Positions 23,276 to 31,916 of a stretch of DNA of 35,637 bases are shown one piece after another (within the stretch, counting starts at the first letter, position 1; each line of letters opens with the position of its first letter). The notes under the pieces were generated by a model, which did not search any database, had not been told where the DNA came from, and saw nothing but the letters and a program-made list of their open reading frames with translations. The DNA is from Bacillota bacterium (lineage in GTDB: Bacteria > Bacillota > Bacilli > Paenibacillales > Paenibacillaceae): assembly GCA_023460795.1 (NCBI GenBank), contig JAEWPC010000032.1, positions 1 through 35,637 on the forward strand, in the 5' to 3' direction. A program made the position numbers and the translations under genes.

Positions 23276-24776
23276 GCTGCATTCCCACCGCATCCCGGAA
23301 AGCCCTGGTGAAGCTTTTGTAGTTCTCGTATCCGACCATCTCCGTGATATCGACGATTTTATGATCGGTTTCCGCCAGCAACCGGCGGGCTTTGTCCAAG
23401 CGAACGTCGCGCAAGTACTCCGCGAAGCCCTTGCCGACGTTCTTCTTGAACTGGTTGGAGAAATACGCGTAGTTCAAGGACACGTGGTTGGATACCATCG
23501 CCAGGTCAAGCGGCTTATGGTAGTTCTCGTGGATGAAGCGGATCGCTTCGTGCAGGTCTTGCGTGTTGCGATAGCTGCACTTGAAGTCGTAGTAGAGCTG
23601 GTTGAGCCGAAGAAGCTGTTGCTGCAACGCTTGCAGGTATTCGCGAATGCCGGGATAGTCGAACAGATTGCGCAAGCTGGCGATATCGAGCGCCTCTTCT
23701 CCCATATAGGGCCGAATGACCAGCTCATATTCCTCGAGCAGCTCGACCGTGGCGCGGCATAACTGCTGCGTGTAGCGGATATGATGGCGGCGAAGGACGT
23801 TCTTATGGAAGAGCGAGGATAACCCTTCGGCCAGCTTGCCGCCGCTTTGCGTGCCGATAGACTGGAACAAGGCGTATAGCGCTTCGTACGGGATCTGCCC
23901 GTGCAGCTCCAGCTTCTCGATATGGGCGGGCATGAGGCAGGCGAGTTCCGGGAACAAGTAGCTGTGCCGATAGAGCTCCATCAGCTGCCCGTAGCCATCT
24001 TGCAGAGAAGTCAGACCCTGCAGCGGATCCGACATTGCCATGCTCGCGTTGATCTGGGCCGCCTTAATCGCGGCGGGCAACGCCTCCGCGTCGACTCCGG
24101 CATCGACCGCGAGAATCAGCTGCGAGCCATGCTGCAGACAGATGCAGCCCTGCCTGCCGAAGACGCCGTACGCGATCGCTTCCATCGCATGGGTATTGCT
24201 GGCGCCGGGCTGTCCGATCCGCCGCTCTTCCCGAAGATGACAGAGACGGTAACGATCCCATAGCTGTGGATTCCGTTGGTGCATGCGGAATAGCCACGCC
24301 TCGTCGTAAGCCGCCCCTTGCATATACATGAACAGCTCCTTGCGATCCATCTCCTCGGCCTGCTCCGAGATATGCCGGTTTACGAGCGACAGCTCCTGCC
24401 TCGTCTTCGCCTCCTGCAGCGCATGCTCGACCGCGTTCAGCAGATCGTCCCGCTTAACCGGCTTGAGCAAGTAGCCCTTGGCTCCAAGCTCGATCGCTTT
24501 CTGCGCATAGGCGAATTCGCCATATCCGCTAATGATCAAGAAATCCGCCGGGATGCGTTCCGCCTTAGCGCTGGCCATCAGCTCCAAGCCGTCCATATCC
24601 GGCATGCGAATATCGGTAATGACGAGCTGGATGCTATGAAGTCGCAGAAGCCGCAGGGCTTCGACCCCGTTCGCGGCGCTGTAGACGCGTTCCAGCTCCA
24701 GAGGGAATTGACTCAGCATGGCCTGCAGACCGTCGCGAATGTTGATTTGATCATCTACGATGAGTATCGCGGTCAT
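23235..24776 (-). CDS. yesN: YesN-type response regulator with AraC HTH
   Basis: A 513-aa regulator. Receiver domain at 1-120 with acidic D8-D9 and phospho-acceptor D55 in VITDIRMPDMDGLEL. A long central region of about 270 residues follows without a recognisable domain. The AraC/XylS double HTH is at about 408-510 (MVSNHVSLNYAYFSNQFKKN, then KIVDITEMVGYENYKSFTRAF). The layout is typical of YesN proteins of Paenibacillaceae, which activate sugar-transport operons in response to a YesM kinase. The ATG is three bases after the YesM stop, so the pair is co-translated. It closes the minus-strand glycan-use unit, and its 3' end overlaps the SDR gene in opposite direction. Confidence 0.93.
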   Translation of the reverse strand: MTAILIVDDQINIRDGLQAMLSQFPLELERVYSAANGVEALRLLRLHSIQLVITDIRMPDMDGLELMASAKAERIPADFLIISGYGEFAYAQKAIELGAKGYLLKPVKRDDLLNAVEHALQEAKTRQELSLVNRHISEQAEEMDRKELFMYMQGAAYDEAWLFRMHQRNPQLWDRYRLCHLREERRIGQPGASNTHAMEAIAYGVFGRQGCICLQHGSQLILAVDAGVDAEALPAAIKAAQINASMAMSDPLQGLTSLQDGYGQLMELYRHSYLFPELACLMPAHIEKLELHGQIPYEALYALFQSIGTQSGGKLAEGLSSLFHKNVLRRHHIRYTQQLCRATVELLEEYELVIRPYMGEEALDIASLRNLFDYPGIREYLQALQQQLLRLNQLYYDFKCSYRNTQDLHEAIRFIHENYHKPLDLAMVSNHVSLNYAYFSNQFKKNVGKGFAEYLRDVRLDKARRLLAETDHKIVDITEMVGYENYKSFTRAFRDAVGMQPTEYRQQMKRKLE

Positions 24777-24778
24777 TC

Positions 24779-26611
24779 TTACCAGCCCCCTAGATTAGCG
24801 TTCTCCCATGGCAATCGTATCGTAACGGAGGTATAGGCGCCGTGCACGCTGTCGATCCAAAGGCCGCAGCCTTTGCCGTAGTGCAGCTGCAGACGCTTAT
24901 GCACGTTCTCCAAGCCAAGTCCGTTCTTGCTGCTTGCGACCGGAACCTCCGAATCGCTCAGCAGCGCTTCCTGCAGCTCGGTCAGCTTCTGCGGCTCGAG
25001 CCCGACGCCTTCGTCTCGGATTTCGATCAGCAGCTGGCTATCGTTCTCTATGCGGACCGAAATTCCGATATGAACTCCCCCGCCCGACGGCGCCGCATGG
25101 TGGACGGAGTTCTCGACGACGGGCTGCATGCACATTTTCGGAATCGCGTAGTTTAGCGCTTCTTGCGGTACGTCCACGGTCAAGGAGAAGGCGTTGCCTT
25201 CCATGAAGTTGATGAACCGAATGTAATTCTGGATGTTGGCCAGCTCTTCGCTGAGAGCCACGGTATCGCTGCGCCACTTCATGCTGTATCTCATCAGCGA
25301 GCCCAACGACACGAGGGCCTCGGCAATCGCCGGCTTCCGCTCGACCTCCGCCAACATCCGAATCGATTCCAACGCGTTGTACAGAAAATGCGAATTGATC
25401 TGCGACTGCAGCGAATGCAGCTGCGCGTTCTTGGCGATCAGCTGCTTGTCGACCACCTGCGTCATCAACCGCTGGATCTCGTCTAGCGTGGCATTATAGC
25501 TGACCGCTACCTCGTCGATCTCGTCGCCGGTTTCGCCCGCTTCCAAGCCCGTATCGATCTTCGCGTCCAGCTGGCCTTTGCGTACTTGGCGCATCGATAA
25601 GAGCACGCTGTCCATCCGCCTGAAGATACGGCGATTCGTCAGCGAGACGAGCAACAGCATGAGCAGCAGCATACACAATGTAATCGCTACCACAATGGCA
25701 TACCAGCTGCGCGGCCCTTTCAACAGCTCGTCGCGGGAAGCGATATCCACAACATAAGCGTCAAGCGGCGCGATGTAGCGGTATAACGCATAATAGGTAT
25801 GTTCTCCGACCTTGACCCTGATCGGATCGGACGGCTGCATGACGCTCATCTTCGCGTGAATGCCGCCGAGGATCTCGCCCAGTTCCTCTCCGGCGTCCTT
25901 AGCGAATAAATCCTGGTCGTTATAGACGGACCGTGCCGGATTGTTGCCATCCATGATGACGGTGAAGAAATCGCCGTCACCGCCCGCCAGCATATCCCCG
26001 AAAAATTCGGCATGCGGGCTGCGAATTTCCATGACGGTCGGATGCTTCAGCTGCAGAAGCCTCACCAGACGGTAATAGGACAACGTATGCTCGCCGTCTT
26101 GGTACGCGAATAGTCGATAGGCCGAGCCGCCTTGGTTCCGGAGCTGCTCCCCGTAATCCTTCGGCCAGAACTTGTCGTAGGCGTAGATTTCGGGCCAAAT
26201 CTCTTGCACGTTCGGGTTGTCGACGTAGAAGCTCAGCTCGTCAACGATCTCGTTGCTTTGAATGAGATTGCGCATCTGCTCGTATTGATTTTGCCGGAAT
26301 TTAACGAGCCGAAGGCCGTCCGACCGCATGTCGGAGTGGATGAAGTCGATGAACGCCTTCTGCGTTAGCGCGATGGAGGCGACGTTCTCGATCATGTTCA
26401 TTCGGCTGCGAAGCTGCTCGCCCAGACGCACGACATGGCTACTGCCGGTAGCCATAGCCTCGTTATATAACTGATTCTCCTGAACGCGGATGAATAGAAA
26501 AGATACCAAGATTGCCGGAACGGCGATCAATAAGCTGAACGCCAGGAATAGCTTGTGAGAGATGCTGGCGTTGCGATAGATTCTTCTGATTGTACGCGGC
26601 GCTAGGTTCAC
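24779..26611 (-). CDS. yesM: YesM-type sensor histidine kinase
   Basis: A 610-aa membrane kinase. TM1 at about 19-42, a large extracellular sensor (Cache-like) at about 43-300, TM2 at 302-325 (WYAIVVAITLCMLLLMLLLV), HAMP at about 326-385. The His_kinase domain has phospho-acceptor H408 in INSHFLYNALESIRM. The HATPase domain has the short N-box PVVENSVHHA and the G1/G2 boxes DEGVGL and NGLGLENV. The family senses extracellular oligosaccharides and phosphorylates YesN. It follows the lipoprotein solute-binding gene after a hairpin at 26682-26702, which probably keeps regulator expression lower than that of the transporter. Several solute-binding proteins in such loci also contact YesM. Confidence 0.93.
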   Translation of the reverse strand: MNLAPRTIRRIYRNASISHKLFLAFSLLIAVPAILVSFLFIRVQENQLYNEAMATGSSHVVRLGEQLRSRMNMIENVASIALTQKAFIDFIHSDMRSDGLRLVKFRQNQYEQMRNLIQSNEIVDELSFYVDNPNVQEIWPEIYAYDKFWPKDYGEQLRNQGGSAYRLFAYQDGEHTLSYYRLVRLLQLKHPTVMEIRSPHAEFFGDMLAGGDGDFFTVIMDGNNPARSVYNDQDLFAKDAGEELGEILGGIHAKMSVMQPSDPIRVKVGEHTYYALYRYIAPLDAYVVDIASRDELLKGPRSWYAIVVAITLCMLLLMLLLVSLTNRRIFRRMDSVLLSMRQVRKGQLDAKIDTGLEAGETGDEIDEVAVSYNATLDEIQRLMTQVVDKQLIAKNAQLHSLQSQINSHFLYNALESIRMLAEVERKPAIAEALVSLGSLMRYSMKWRSDTVALSEELANIQNYIRFINFMEGNAFSLTVDVPQEALNYAIPKMCMQPVVENSVHHAAPSGGGVHIGISVRIENDSQLLIEIRDEGVGLEPQKLTELQEALLSDSEVPVASSKNGLGLENVHKRLQLHYGKGCGLWIDSVHGAYTSVTIRLPWENANLGGW

Positions 26612-26681
26612 GATCCGGCCCTCCCTACCTCCGTAATATAGCAGACCTCACAACCGGAACGGTAGAGAAATACCGCAAATA

Positions 26682-26702
26682 CCGGCCACCTGGGGTGGCC
26701 GG
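26682..26702 (-). terminator. Intra-operon hairpin between solute-binding protein and yesM
   Basis: Perfect nine-base stem CCGGCCACC (26682-26690) and GGTGGCCGG (26694-26702) with a three-base loop, 28 bases after the solute-binding stop. On the minus strand it is followed by TATTTGCGGTATTTC rather than a clean T-run, consistent with partial termination or 3'-end protection. Confidence 0.6.
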
Positions 26703-26729
26703 CTGCTATGAAGAGAGATTACGCTATCG

Positions 26730-28391
26730 TTATTCCGCCATCTTGGCTTTGCGTGCGTCAAGCTCGGCCTGGCGAGCTTCCGACACTTTGTCGAAGCCGT
26801 AATTATCGCGGCGATTCAGGAAATCGGCGAACACTTTATCGAAATCGGCTTCGCTCTTGGACATAATCAGCTCAGGCACGACTTCCTGCCAGTTCTGCGA
26901 GATGCGAGACCAAGAGACCGCGGCTTCGGAATCGCCTAGTGGATCCAAGCCTTTGTAAATACCGCTGTCGATGTCGGCCTGAGCGTTCGCGAAGTCCTCC
27001 ATCTGCTTGATGACGACCGCTTTCTCCGGTCTCCATTGGTTCACGATGACCGGGTTGCGCATCATCCAGTACGTATCCAGCACTCCATATTCCTTTTCCA
27101 ACTTCTCGATATCGGTTGCCGCCAGCTCGACGAGCTCCGGCTTAAGCTGCGGATTGCCGTTCACCAGGTCCCACGTTTCGCCTTCCTTGCCGAGGAACAA
27201 GTCCTTCTGACCCTCTTCGCTGGCCAAATAAGTCAGGAAGCGAATGGCGCGCTCCGGATTTTTCGTCGACTTGCTGATCATCGTAACCATCCAGCCGTCC
27301 ATGTTGCCCGGGAACAGCTTCGCCGTGTCGCCCTTGCTGTTCTGCGGACCGTCTACGGCGATGTAGTAAGAGTCAGGGTTGGCGCCGGAGGCCAGAATCG
27401 GGTTCACGCCGACCATCCCGTTCCATTCGCGAACCATCATGAAATAGCGGGCGTTGTTCGTCTTCTCTTCGACCTGCGTATCCGAATCGACCAAGAAATC
27501 GGCGTTGATCAGCTTGCGCTCGTAAGCCGTGCGGAACGTCTTGAGCCAAGCGATATAATCGGGATCGGTGATACGGTCGTATACTTTGCCGTCTTGCTCA
27601 TAAGGAATCGCCAGCAGGTTCTGCAAGTATTCGGTCATCCCGTAAGCGACGTTGCCTTGCGCGAAGAACGGACTCATCTTCTGTCCCTTGTACTCGGAAT
27701 ACTTGTCCTTAAGCAGCTGAAGCGCGTTCAGGAAACCGTCAGGCGTAGATAGGTCCGGGCTGCCCATCTCCTCGTACAAGTCTTTGCGCACCAAGAACGT
27801 CTGGTTCGCAGCGGTCATACCGGTCTCGTGCATCAGGTTAGGGCTGTAGGAATCGTTAGGAATACCGTACGTATTGCCGTTGTCTTGCTTGTACCACTTC
27901 AAGGTTCCGTCGCCGGCCACCTTATAGAAGTAAGGATCGTACTTGTCCGCCAGCTCGTTCAAAGCGTAAACGTGATCGCCTTCCCATAGCTTCTTGACGG
28001 AAGTCTCCCAGGAGCCCATGCTGATCAGATCCGGCAATTGGCCCGAGGTCATCATCAGCGTAAGCTGCTCGTTCGCGTCGCCGGACGGCACTTCGATCTT
28101 GACGTTAACGCCCGTCTTCTCGGTGACGTACTTGGAGGCTAGGCTGTCTCCCCACGTCCGTCCGTACCAAGAAGCGCCGACGAACCAAGTGAGATCGACA
28201 GGGCTCGTATCCAGCTTCCACGCGGCTTCGTTCGCGTTCGCCGTCGCTTCCGCGGACGGGCTAGCGGCCGGTTGCGAGGAAGAGGCCTGCGGTTGCGCGT
28301 TCTCGTTATTGTTGTTGTTCGAGCACGCGACCGTGCTTAGTGCCAGCACGCTTGCCATCGCCAGCACCAGGAAAGGCTTGTTGCGTTTCAT
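26730..28391 (-). CDS. ABC transporter sugar-binding lipoprotein (family 1, LipO-like)
   Basis: A 553-aa extracellular solute-binding protein. The ATG at 28391 is preferred because the AGAAAGGA binding site is correctly spaced for it; a second in-frame ATG at 28403 abuts that site. The signal is a lipoprotein type: KRNKPFLVLAMASVLALS, then the lipobox TVAC with the Cys at residue 23, followed by an Asn/Ser/Ala-rich linker. At about 550 aa it belongs to the large group typical of Paenibacillaceae LplA-like binding proteins for oligosaccharides. It lies 100 bases after the second permease, in the unit permease > permease > binding protein > YesM > YesN. No ATPase gene is present; these systems share a general MsmX-like ATPase. 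Confidence 0.93.
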   Translation of the reverse strand: MKRNKPFLVLAMASVLALSTVACSNNNNNENAQPQASSSQPAASPSAEATANANEAAWKLDTSPVDLTWFVGASWYGRTWGDSLASKYVTEKTGVNVKIEVPSGDANEQLTLMMTSGQLPDLISMGSWETSVKKLWEGDHVYALNELADKYDPYFYKVAGDGTLKWYKQDNGNTYGIPNDSYSPNLMHETGMTAANQTFLVRKDLYEEMGSPDLSTPDGFLNALQLLKDKYSEYKGQKMSPFFAQGNVAYGMTEYLQNLLAIPYEQDGKVYDRITDPDYIAWLKTFRTAYERKLINADFLVDSDTQVEEKTNNARYFMMVREWNGMVGVNPILASGANPDSYYIAVDGPQNSKGDTAKLFPGNMDGWMVTMISKSTKNPERAIRFLTYLASEEGQKDLFLGKEGETWDLVNGNPQLKPELVELAATDIEKLEKEYGVLDTYWMMRNPVIVNQWRPEKAVVIKQMEDFANAQADIDSGIYKGLDPLGDSEAAVSWSRISQNWQEVVPELIMSKSEADFDKVFADFLNRRDNYGFDKVSEARQAELDARKAKMAE

Positions 28392-28487
28392 CGGTTTGTT
28401 CATCCTTTCTTTGCCCCTTTAAGATTGTATTTGATTTATGGGAATCGCGCACCGCCCACTGTCCTATTGCGGAGCGGCACACGATGC

Positions 28488-29372
28488 TCAACCCTTGATC
28501 GCGCCGATCATGACGCCCTTCACCAGGTAACGCTGAATGAACGGATAGACGAGCAGTATCGGCAGCGTGGCCACCATCATGGAAGCGAATTTGATCGAAT
28601 CGCTAGGGAGTCTCGCTCCGAATTGCGCCATCGCTTGCTGCTGCATGAGAGACATGGAGTTCTCCGCGATGATCTTGTACAGCATCGTCTGCAGCGGAAC
28701 CAGGTCCGGATTCCGGATGTACAGCACGCCCTGGTAATAATCGTTCCAGTGGTAGACCGCCGAGAACAGCCCGATTGTCGCCAGCACCGCCATGCTGTTA
28801 GGCAGCACGATTCTGAATAACACGCCGTAATCCGAAGCGCCGTCTACTTTAGCCGATTCTTCGAGGCTGTCGGGAATCGTGCGGAAGAAGCTGATAAAGA
28901 TGACCATGTTGAAGAACGAATATAGCGCCGGGATGATGAAGACGAGAAAGTTATCGTAGAATCCGAGTTTCACCATCAGCAGGAACGTCGGGATGAGTCC
29001 GCCGGAGAACAGCATCGTGATCAAAGCGATCTTCATGTACACCTTGCGGCCAACCAGGTAAGTCTTGCTCAGACCGTACGCGACGATGGCAGTGAACAGC
29101 ACGTGACCCGCTGTCCCGAACACCGTACGCAGGACGGTAATATAGAACGCGTTCATAATACTGTCATCGCCTAGCACGACGCGATAGCTATCGAACGATA
29201 TCACTTTCGGAAACCAATCGACCGTGCCCAGGAACGCTTGCTCCGGCGCGTTCAGCGAGTTCACGAGCACGAACCACATCGGATACAGCGTCAGGAAGCA
29301 TACGATCAGCATGAGCGCCGCATTGCCGATCTCGAATCCGCCGATGCGTCTGACTTTCTTGTATTTGGTCAT
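28488..29372 (-). CDS. Sugar ABC transporter permease (LplC/MalG-like)
   Basis: A 294-aa permease with six TM helices (about 16-36, 76-98, 112-134, 145-165, 186-208 and 258-278). The EAA loop that docks the ATPase reads EESAKVDGASDYGVLFRIVL. Its length and the ending LVKGVMIGAIKG are typical of the LplC/YtcP group. It is 18 bases after the first permease and precedes the binding protein. Together with the other permease it forms the membrane channel for the oligosaccharide captured by the lipoprotein. Confidence 0.95.
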   Translation of the reverse strand: MTKYKKVRRIGGFEIGNAALMLIVCFLTLYPMWFVLVNSLNAPEQAFLGTVDWFPKVISFDSYRVVLGDDSIMNAFYITVLRTVFGTAGHVLFTAIVAYGLSKTYLVGRKVYMKIALITMLFSGGLIPTFLLMVKLGFYDNFLVFIIPALYSFFNMVIFISFFRTIPDSLEESAKVDGASDYGVLFRIVLPNSMAVLATIGLFSAVYHWNDYYQGVLYIRNPDLVPLQTMLYKIIAENSMSLMQQQAMAQFGARLPSDSIKFASMMVATLPILLVYPFIQRYLVKGVMIGAIKG

Positions 29373-29390
29373 GTGTTAGCCCCGCCCCTA

Positions 29391-30287
29391 TTAGAAAATG
29401 CTGTCGCCGGTCAGCTTCTTGGAAGTGTAGTTCGCCATGAACAGCAGCATTAACGCTACGATAGAACGGGCGAACAGCACGGCGGTCGAGAACGAGTGCC
29501 TGCCGGACACCAAACCCATGTTGTAGATATACAGATCCAAGCTTTCCGCCGACTTGATGTTCATGTTGTTCTTGAGCATGAAGATCTGGTCGAAGTTGCT
29601 GCCCAAGATGCCTGCGACGGCGAGAATGAACAGAATCGCGATCGTCGGTCGAATGCACTGGATCGTAATGTGCCACATCCGCTTCCAGCGGTTCGCGCCG
29701 TCCAATTCAGCCGCTTCATATAACGCCGGGTCGATACCCGCGATTGCGGCGATGTAAATGATGGCCGCCCATCCGGTTTCCTTCAGCGTGTCGGAGAAGA
29801 ACGTGATCCACCAGAAGTACTTCGGTTCGCTGATGAATAGCACTTCCCGATCCAATAGCCCGAGCCCCATCAGAAGCTGATTCACTAACCCGTCTCCGCT
29901 GAGCCAATTGAGCATGATGCCGCCGAATATCGTCCACGCGATAAAGTGCGGCAGATAGGAAATCGTCTGAACCGCGCGCTTGAACCGAAGGCTGCGAATC
30001 TCGTTCAACAGGAGCGCGAAGATGATCGGGATAGAGAAACCGAGCGCCAGCTTGATGCTGCTCATCCCCAGGGTGTTGCGGATCGAGCGCCAGAAGCGAT
30101 CGTCCGACGTGAACGCCTCGAAGTGCTTCAGCCCTACGAATGGCGACTCTAGCATCGGCTTCGCGACGCTGTAATCCATAAAGGCGATAATGAGCCAGAA
30201 CATCGGGATGTAACAGAAGATGATCATCCAGACGATGCCCGGAATCACCATGCTTTGCAATTGCCACTGCTTAACGAACGTTCTCAT
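29391..30287 (-). CDS. Sugar ABC transporter permease (LplB-like)
   Basis: A 298-aa permease from the ATG at 30287 (MRTFVKQW, with GCGAGG five bases upstream). The open frame extends 61 codons further but runs through the promoter region and lacks a binding site. Six TM helices are evident, beginning MVIPGIVWMIIFCYIPMF. The EAA loop is YEAAELDGANRWKRMWHITI. The LplB/UgpA type usually pairs with an LplC-type partner, which follows here. It is the first gene of the minus-strand unit and is divergent from the GH16 gene. Confidence 0.94.
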   Translation of the reverse strand: MRTFVKQWQLQSMVIPGIVWMIIFCYIPMFWLIIAFMDYSVAKPMLESPFVGLKHFEAFTSDDRFWRSIRNTLGMSSIKLALGFSIPIIFALLLNEIRSLRFKRAVQTISYLPHFIAWTIFGGIMLNWLSGDGLVNQLLMGLGLLDREVLFISEPKYFWWITFFSDTLKETGWAAIIYIAAIAGIDPALYEAAELDGANRWKRMWHITIQCIRPTIAILFILAVAGILGSNFDQIFMLKNNMNIKSAESLDLYIYNMGLVSGRHSFSTAVLFARSIVALMLLFMANYTSKKLTGDSIF

Positions 30288-30329
30288 TTGTCCTCGCAAG
30301 GGATGCCCGCTCCTTTCGCTTTTAATCGT

Positions 30330-30345
30330 ATGTAAACGCGTACAT
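30330..30345. promoter_or_regulatory. Cre-like palindrome between permease and GH16 genes
   Basis: ATGTAAACGCGTACAT has perfect outer arms ATGTA/TACAT and the central ACGCGT. It resembles a catabolite-responsive element or LacI-type operator with one departure from the usual consensus. It lies 43 bases upstream of the lplB-type start and about 105 bases upstream of the GH16 start. Confidence 0.5.
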
Positions 30346-30394
30346 AAAAAATAGGGCCGCGGTTTTTGACCGTATCCCATTATTTTAGGTTTGA

Positions 30395-30422
30395 TTGATC
30401 GGGTACCGAAAAAGAGTATGCT
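30395..30422 (+). promoter_or_regulatory. Probable promoter of the GH16 gene
   Basis: TTGATC (30395-30400), 16 bases, TATGCT (30417-30422), 28 bases before the ATG. The match is fair and the spacer one base short. Confidence 0.45.
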
Positions 30423-30449
30423 GAGGTTATTCGGGAGGAGGAGCAGAGG

Positions 30450-31196
30450 ATGAACAAGCTGGTATGGCATCAGGATTTTAAGCGGATGAACGCGGATCTA
30501 AGCGAGTGGAACGTGCGTCATGGCAACGATCTCGTGGACGATGAGGGCAACTTCATCACAACGGGCTGGGGCAACAATGAGCAGCAGTTCTACACCGGCA
30601 ACGCTAGCAATCTTTATCTAGACGAGAACGGCCTGAACCTATGCGCGCGCCTCGAGACAATCGAGCAAGACGGAAGGAAATTCTCGTATACTTCAGCGAA
30701 AATCGATACGAAGGATCACTTCTCCTTCTGCTACGGCAAACTGATCGTTCGCGCGAAGCTGCCGGTCGGTAACGCGATATGGCCCGCTATCTGGATGCTT
30801 CCTCAAGACAAGGTGTACGGCGACTGGCCGGTCTCCGGGGAGATCGATATCATGGAGGGCAAAGGCCGACTGCCGAAGATGGTGTACGGCACGCTGCATC
30901 ACGGCAAGGACATGGCGGACAATAAAATCACCGACGAGTTCTCCTACGAGCTGCCGGCGGGGACGATCAACGAGTACCGCGATTACGGCTTGGAGTGGAC
31001 GGCCGACGCGATGCGTTGGACGATAGACGGCCATTGCTACGCCGAGCGCCGCCTGGAGCCGGGCGTAACGCCTTTCGACCAACGCTTTTACCTGTTGCTC
31101 AACCTCGCGATCGGCGGCTGGTTCGACAACGTGACGGTCGATGAATCCGCGCTGCCGGCCGTCATGACGGTGTCCGATATTCGGCTATATCAATAA
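30450..31196 (+). CDS. GH16 endo-beta-glucanase, intracellular form
   Basis: A 248-aa family 16 glycoside hydrolase with the signature GEIDIMEGKG. The nucleophile is E131, D133 assists, and the acid/base is E136. The extra Met between I and E (E-I-D-I-M-E) is typical of laminarinase-type GH16, which cuts beta-1,3 or mixed-linked beta-glucan by retention. The WPAIWMLP segment forms part of the substrate cleft. GGGAGGAGGAG lies eight bases upstream of the ATG. No signal peptide or anchor is seen: the protein starts MNKLVWHQDFKRMNADL, already in the catalytic domain. It should act on imported oligosaccharides, in line with the divergent ABC transporter. A bidirectional hairpin follows at 31214-31238. 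Confidence 0.93.
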   Translation: MNKLVWHQDFKRMNADLSEWNVRHGNDLVDDEGNFITTGWGNNEQQFYTGNASNLYLDENGLNLCARLETIEQDGRKFSYTSAKIDTKDHFSFCYGKLIVRAKLPVGNAIWPAIWMLPQDKVYGDWPVSGEIDIMEGKGRLPKMVYGTLHHGKDMADNKITDEFSYELPAGTINEYRDYGLEWTADAMRWTIDGHCYAERRLEPGVTPFDQRFYLLLNLAIGGWFDNVTVDESALPAVMTVSDIRLYQ

Positions 31197-31213
31197 GAGG
31201 AATATAAACACGC

Positions 31214-31238
31214 AGAGCCATCCGTATGGGATGGCTCT
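31214..31238 (+). terminator. Terminator hairpin between GH16 and uracil-DNA glycosylase genes
   Basis: AGAGCCATCC (31214-31223) pairs with GGATGGCTCT (31229-31238), a perfect ten-base stem with a five-base loop, then TGTCTTCG. It sits between two converging genes and may serve both. Confidence 0.7.
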
Positions 31239-31249
31239 TGTCTTCGTCT

Positions 31250-31831
31250 TCAACTATGTTGTAGCTCAGTCCATTTCTCCTTCAACGCCTTCAAATCTTC
31301 AACGAAGTGCCTCAGTAAGTTAGGACGCCGTCTAACCGCAAGCGGATGATAAGTGAAGCTTATCGGTATCCCCTGGAATGTACGCCAGCTGCCTCGCCAT
31401 TCCTTAACGCTGGCATCCTCCTCATCCGGGAATAAGGTTTCCGCTACAACGTTGCCGAATCCGAATATGACTAACGGCCGCTTCTGACTCAGCTGCAATT
31501 GCAAATGAGGTTGGCACGCCGTTCTGGCCGCCGGCTTATTATAAGCGCGGATCGGCCGGCACTTCAGCAAATAGCTGACATACACATCGTTTACGTCGAT
31601 TCCCGCTTCCCTCATGCCAAGCTGGAGAGTTTCTCGGGTACCGCATAGAAACGAATTGCCTTCCCGATCCTCGCGGGCACCGGGATTATCCAAGATCATC
31701 ATGAGCGAAGCCTGCGGATTCCCTTCTCCCCAGATGACGCGAGTTCGCTGACGGGATAGTTCGCAAAACTCGCAGTTCTCCGCGCAAGCGGGCGCTTGTT
31801 CCTCGGGCAAGATGACAAAGGAATGATCCAT
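31250..31831 (-). CDS. Uracil-DNA glycosylase superfamily protein (family 4-like, Fe-S type)
   Basis: A 193-aa protein with the N-terminal cysteines C16, C20 and C23 (CAENCEFCELSR) and further cysteines in FLCG and LLKCRP. These are the sites that hold a 4Fe-4S cluster in family 4 enzymes. Motif 1 reads LDNPGAREDREGNSFLCG, where the family usually has GEAPGxxED. Motif 2 reads TYHPLAVRRRPN, corresponding to HPxxxLRxP. Family 4 enzymes cut uracil out of DNA to start base excision repair. The altered first motif makes substrate preference uncertain. Only a weak ACGGAA precedes the ATG, with a stronger GGAGAG 13 bases away. It is downstream of the GNAT gene on the same strand. Confidence 0.8.
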   Translation of the reverse strand: MDHSFVILPEEQAPACAENCEFCELSRQRTRVIWGEGNPQASLMMILDNPGAREDREGNSFLCGTRETLQLGMREAGIDVNDVYVSYLLKCRPIRAYNKPAARTACQPHLQLQLSQKRPLVIFGFGNVVAETLFPDEEDASVKEWRGSWRTFQGIPISFTYHPLAVRRRPNLLRHFVEDLKALKEKWTELQHS

Positions 31832-31916
31832 TTCCGTCCATGTCTCTCCTTACTTTCTCGCGTAACGGTAATGGATTCATTATGCCCTGCCCGGTTATCC
31901 TTTCATGAAATTTTGA

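Noticed and set aside
27036..27752. 238-codon plus-strand ORF
   Set aside because: Shadow of the solute-binding protein gene; Arg/His/Leu-rich composition is typical of an antisense frame of GC-rich coding DNA.
30288..30470. 61-residue N-terminal extension of the first permease
   Set aside because: It crosses the cre-like site and the divergent promoter, and the family start MRTF at 30287 has a ribosome site.
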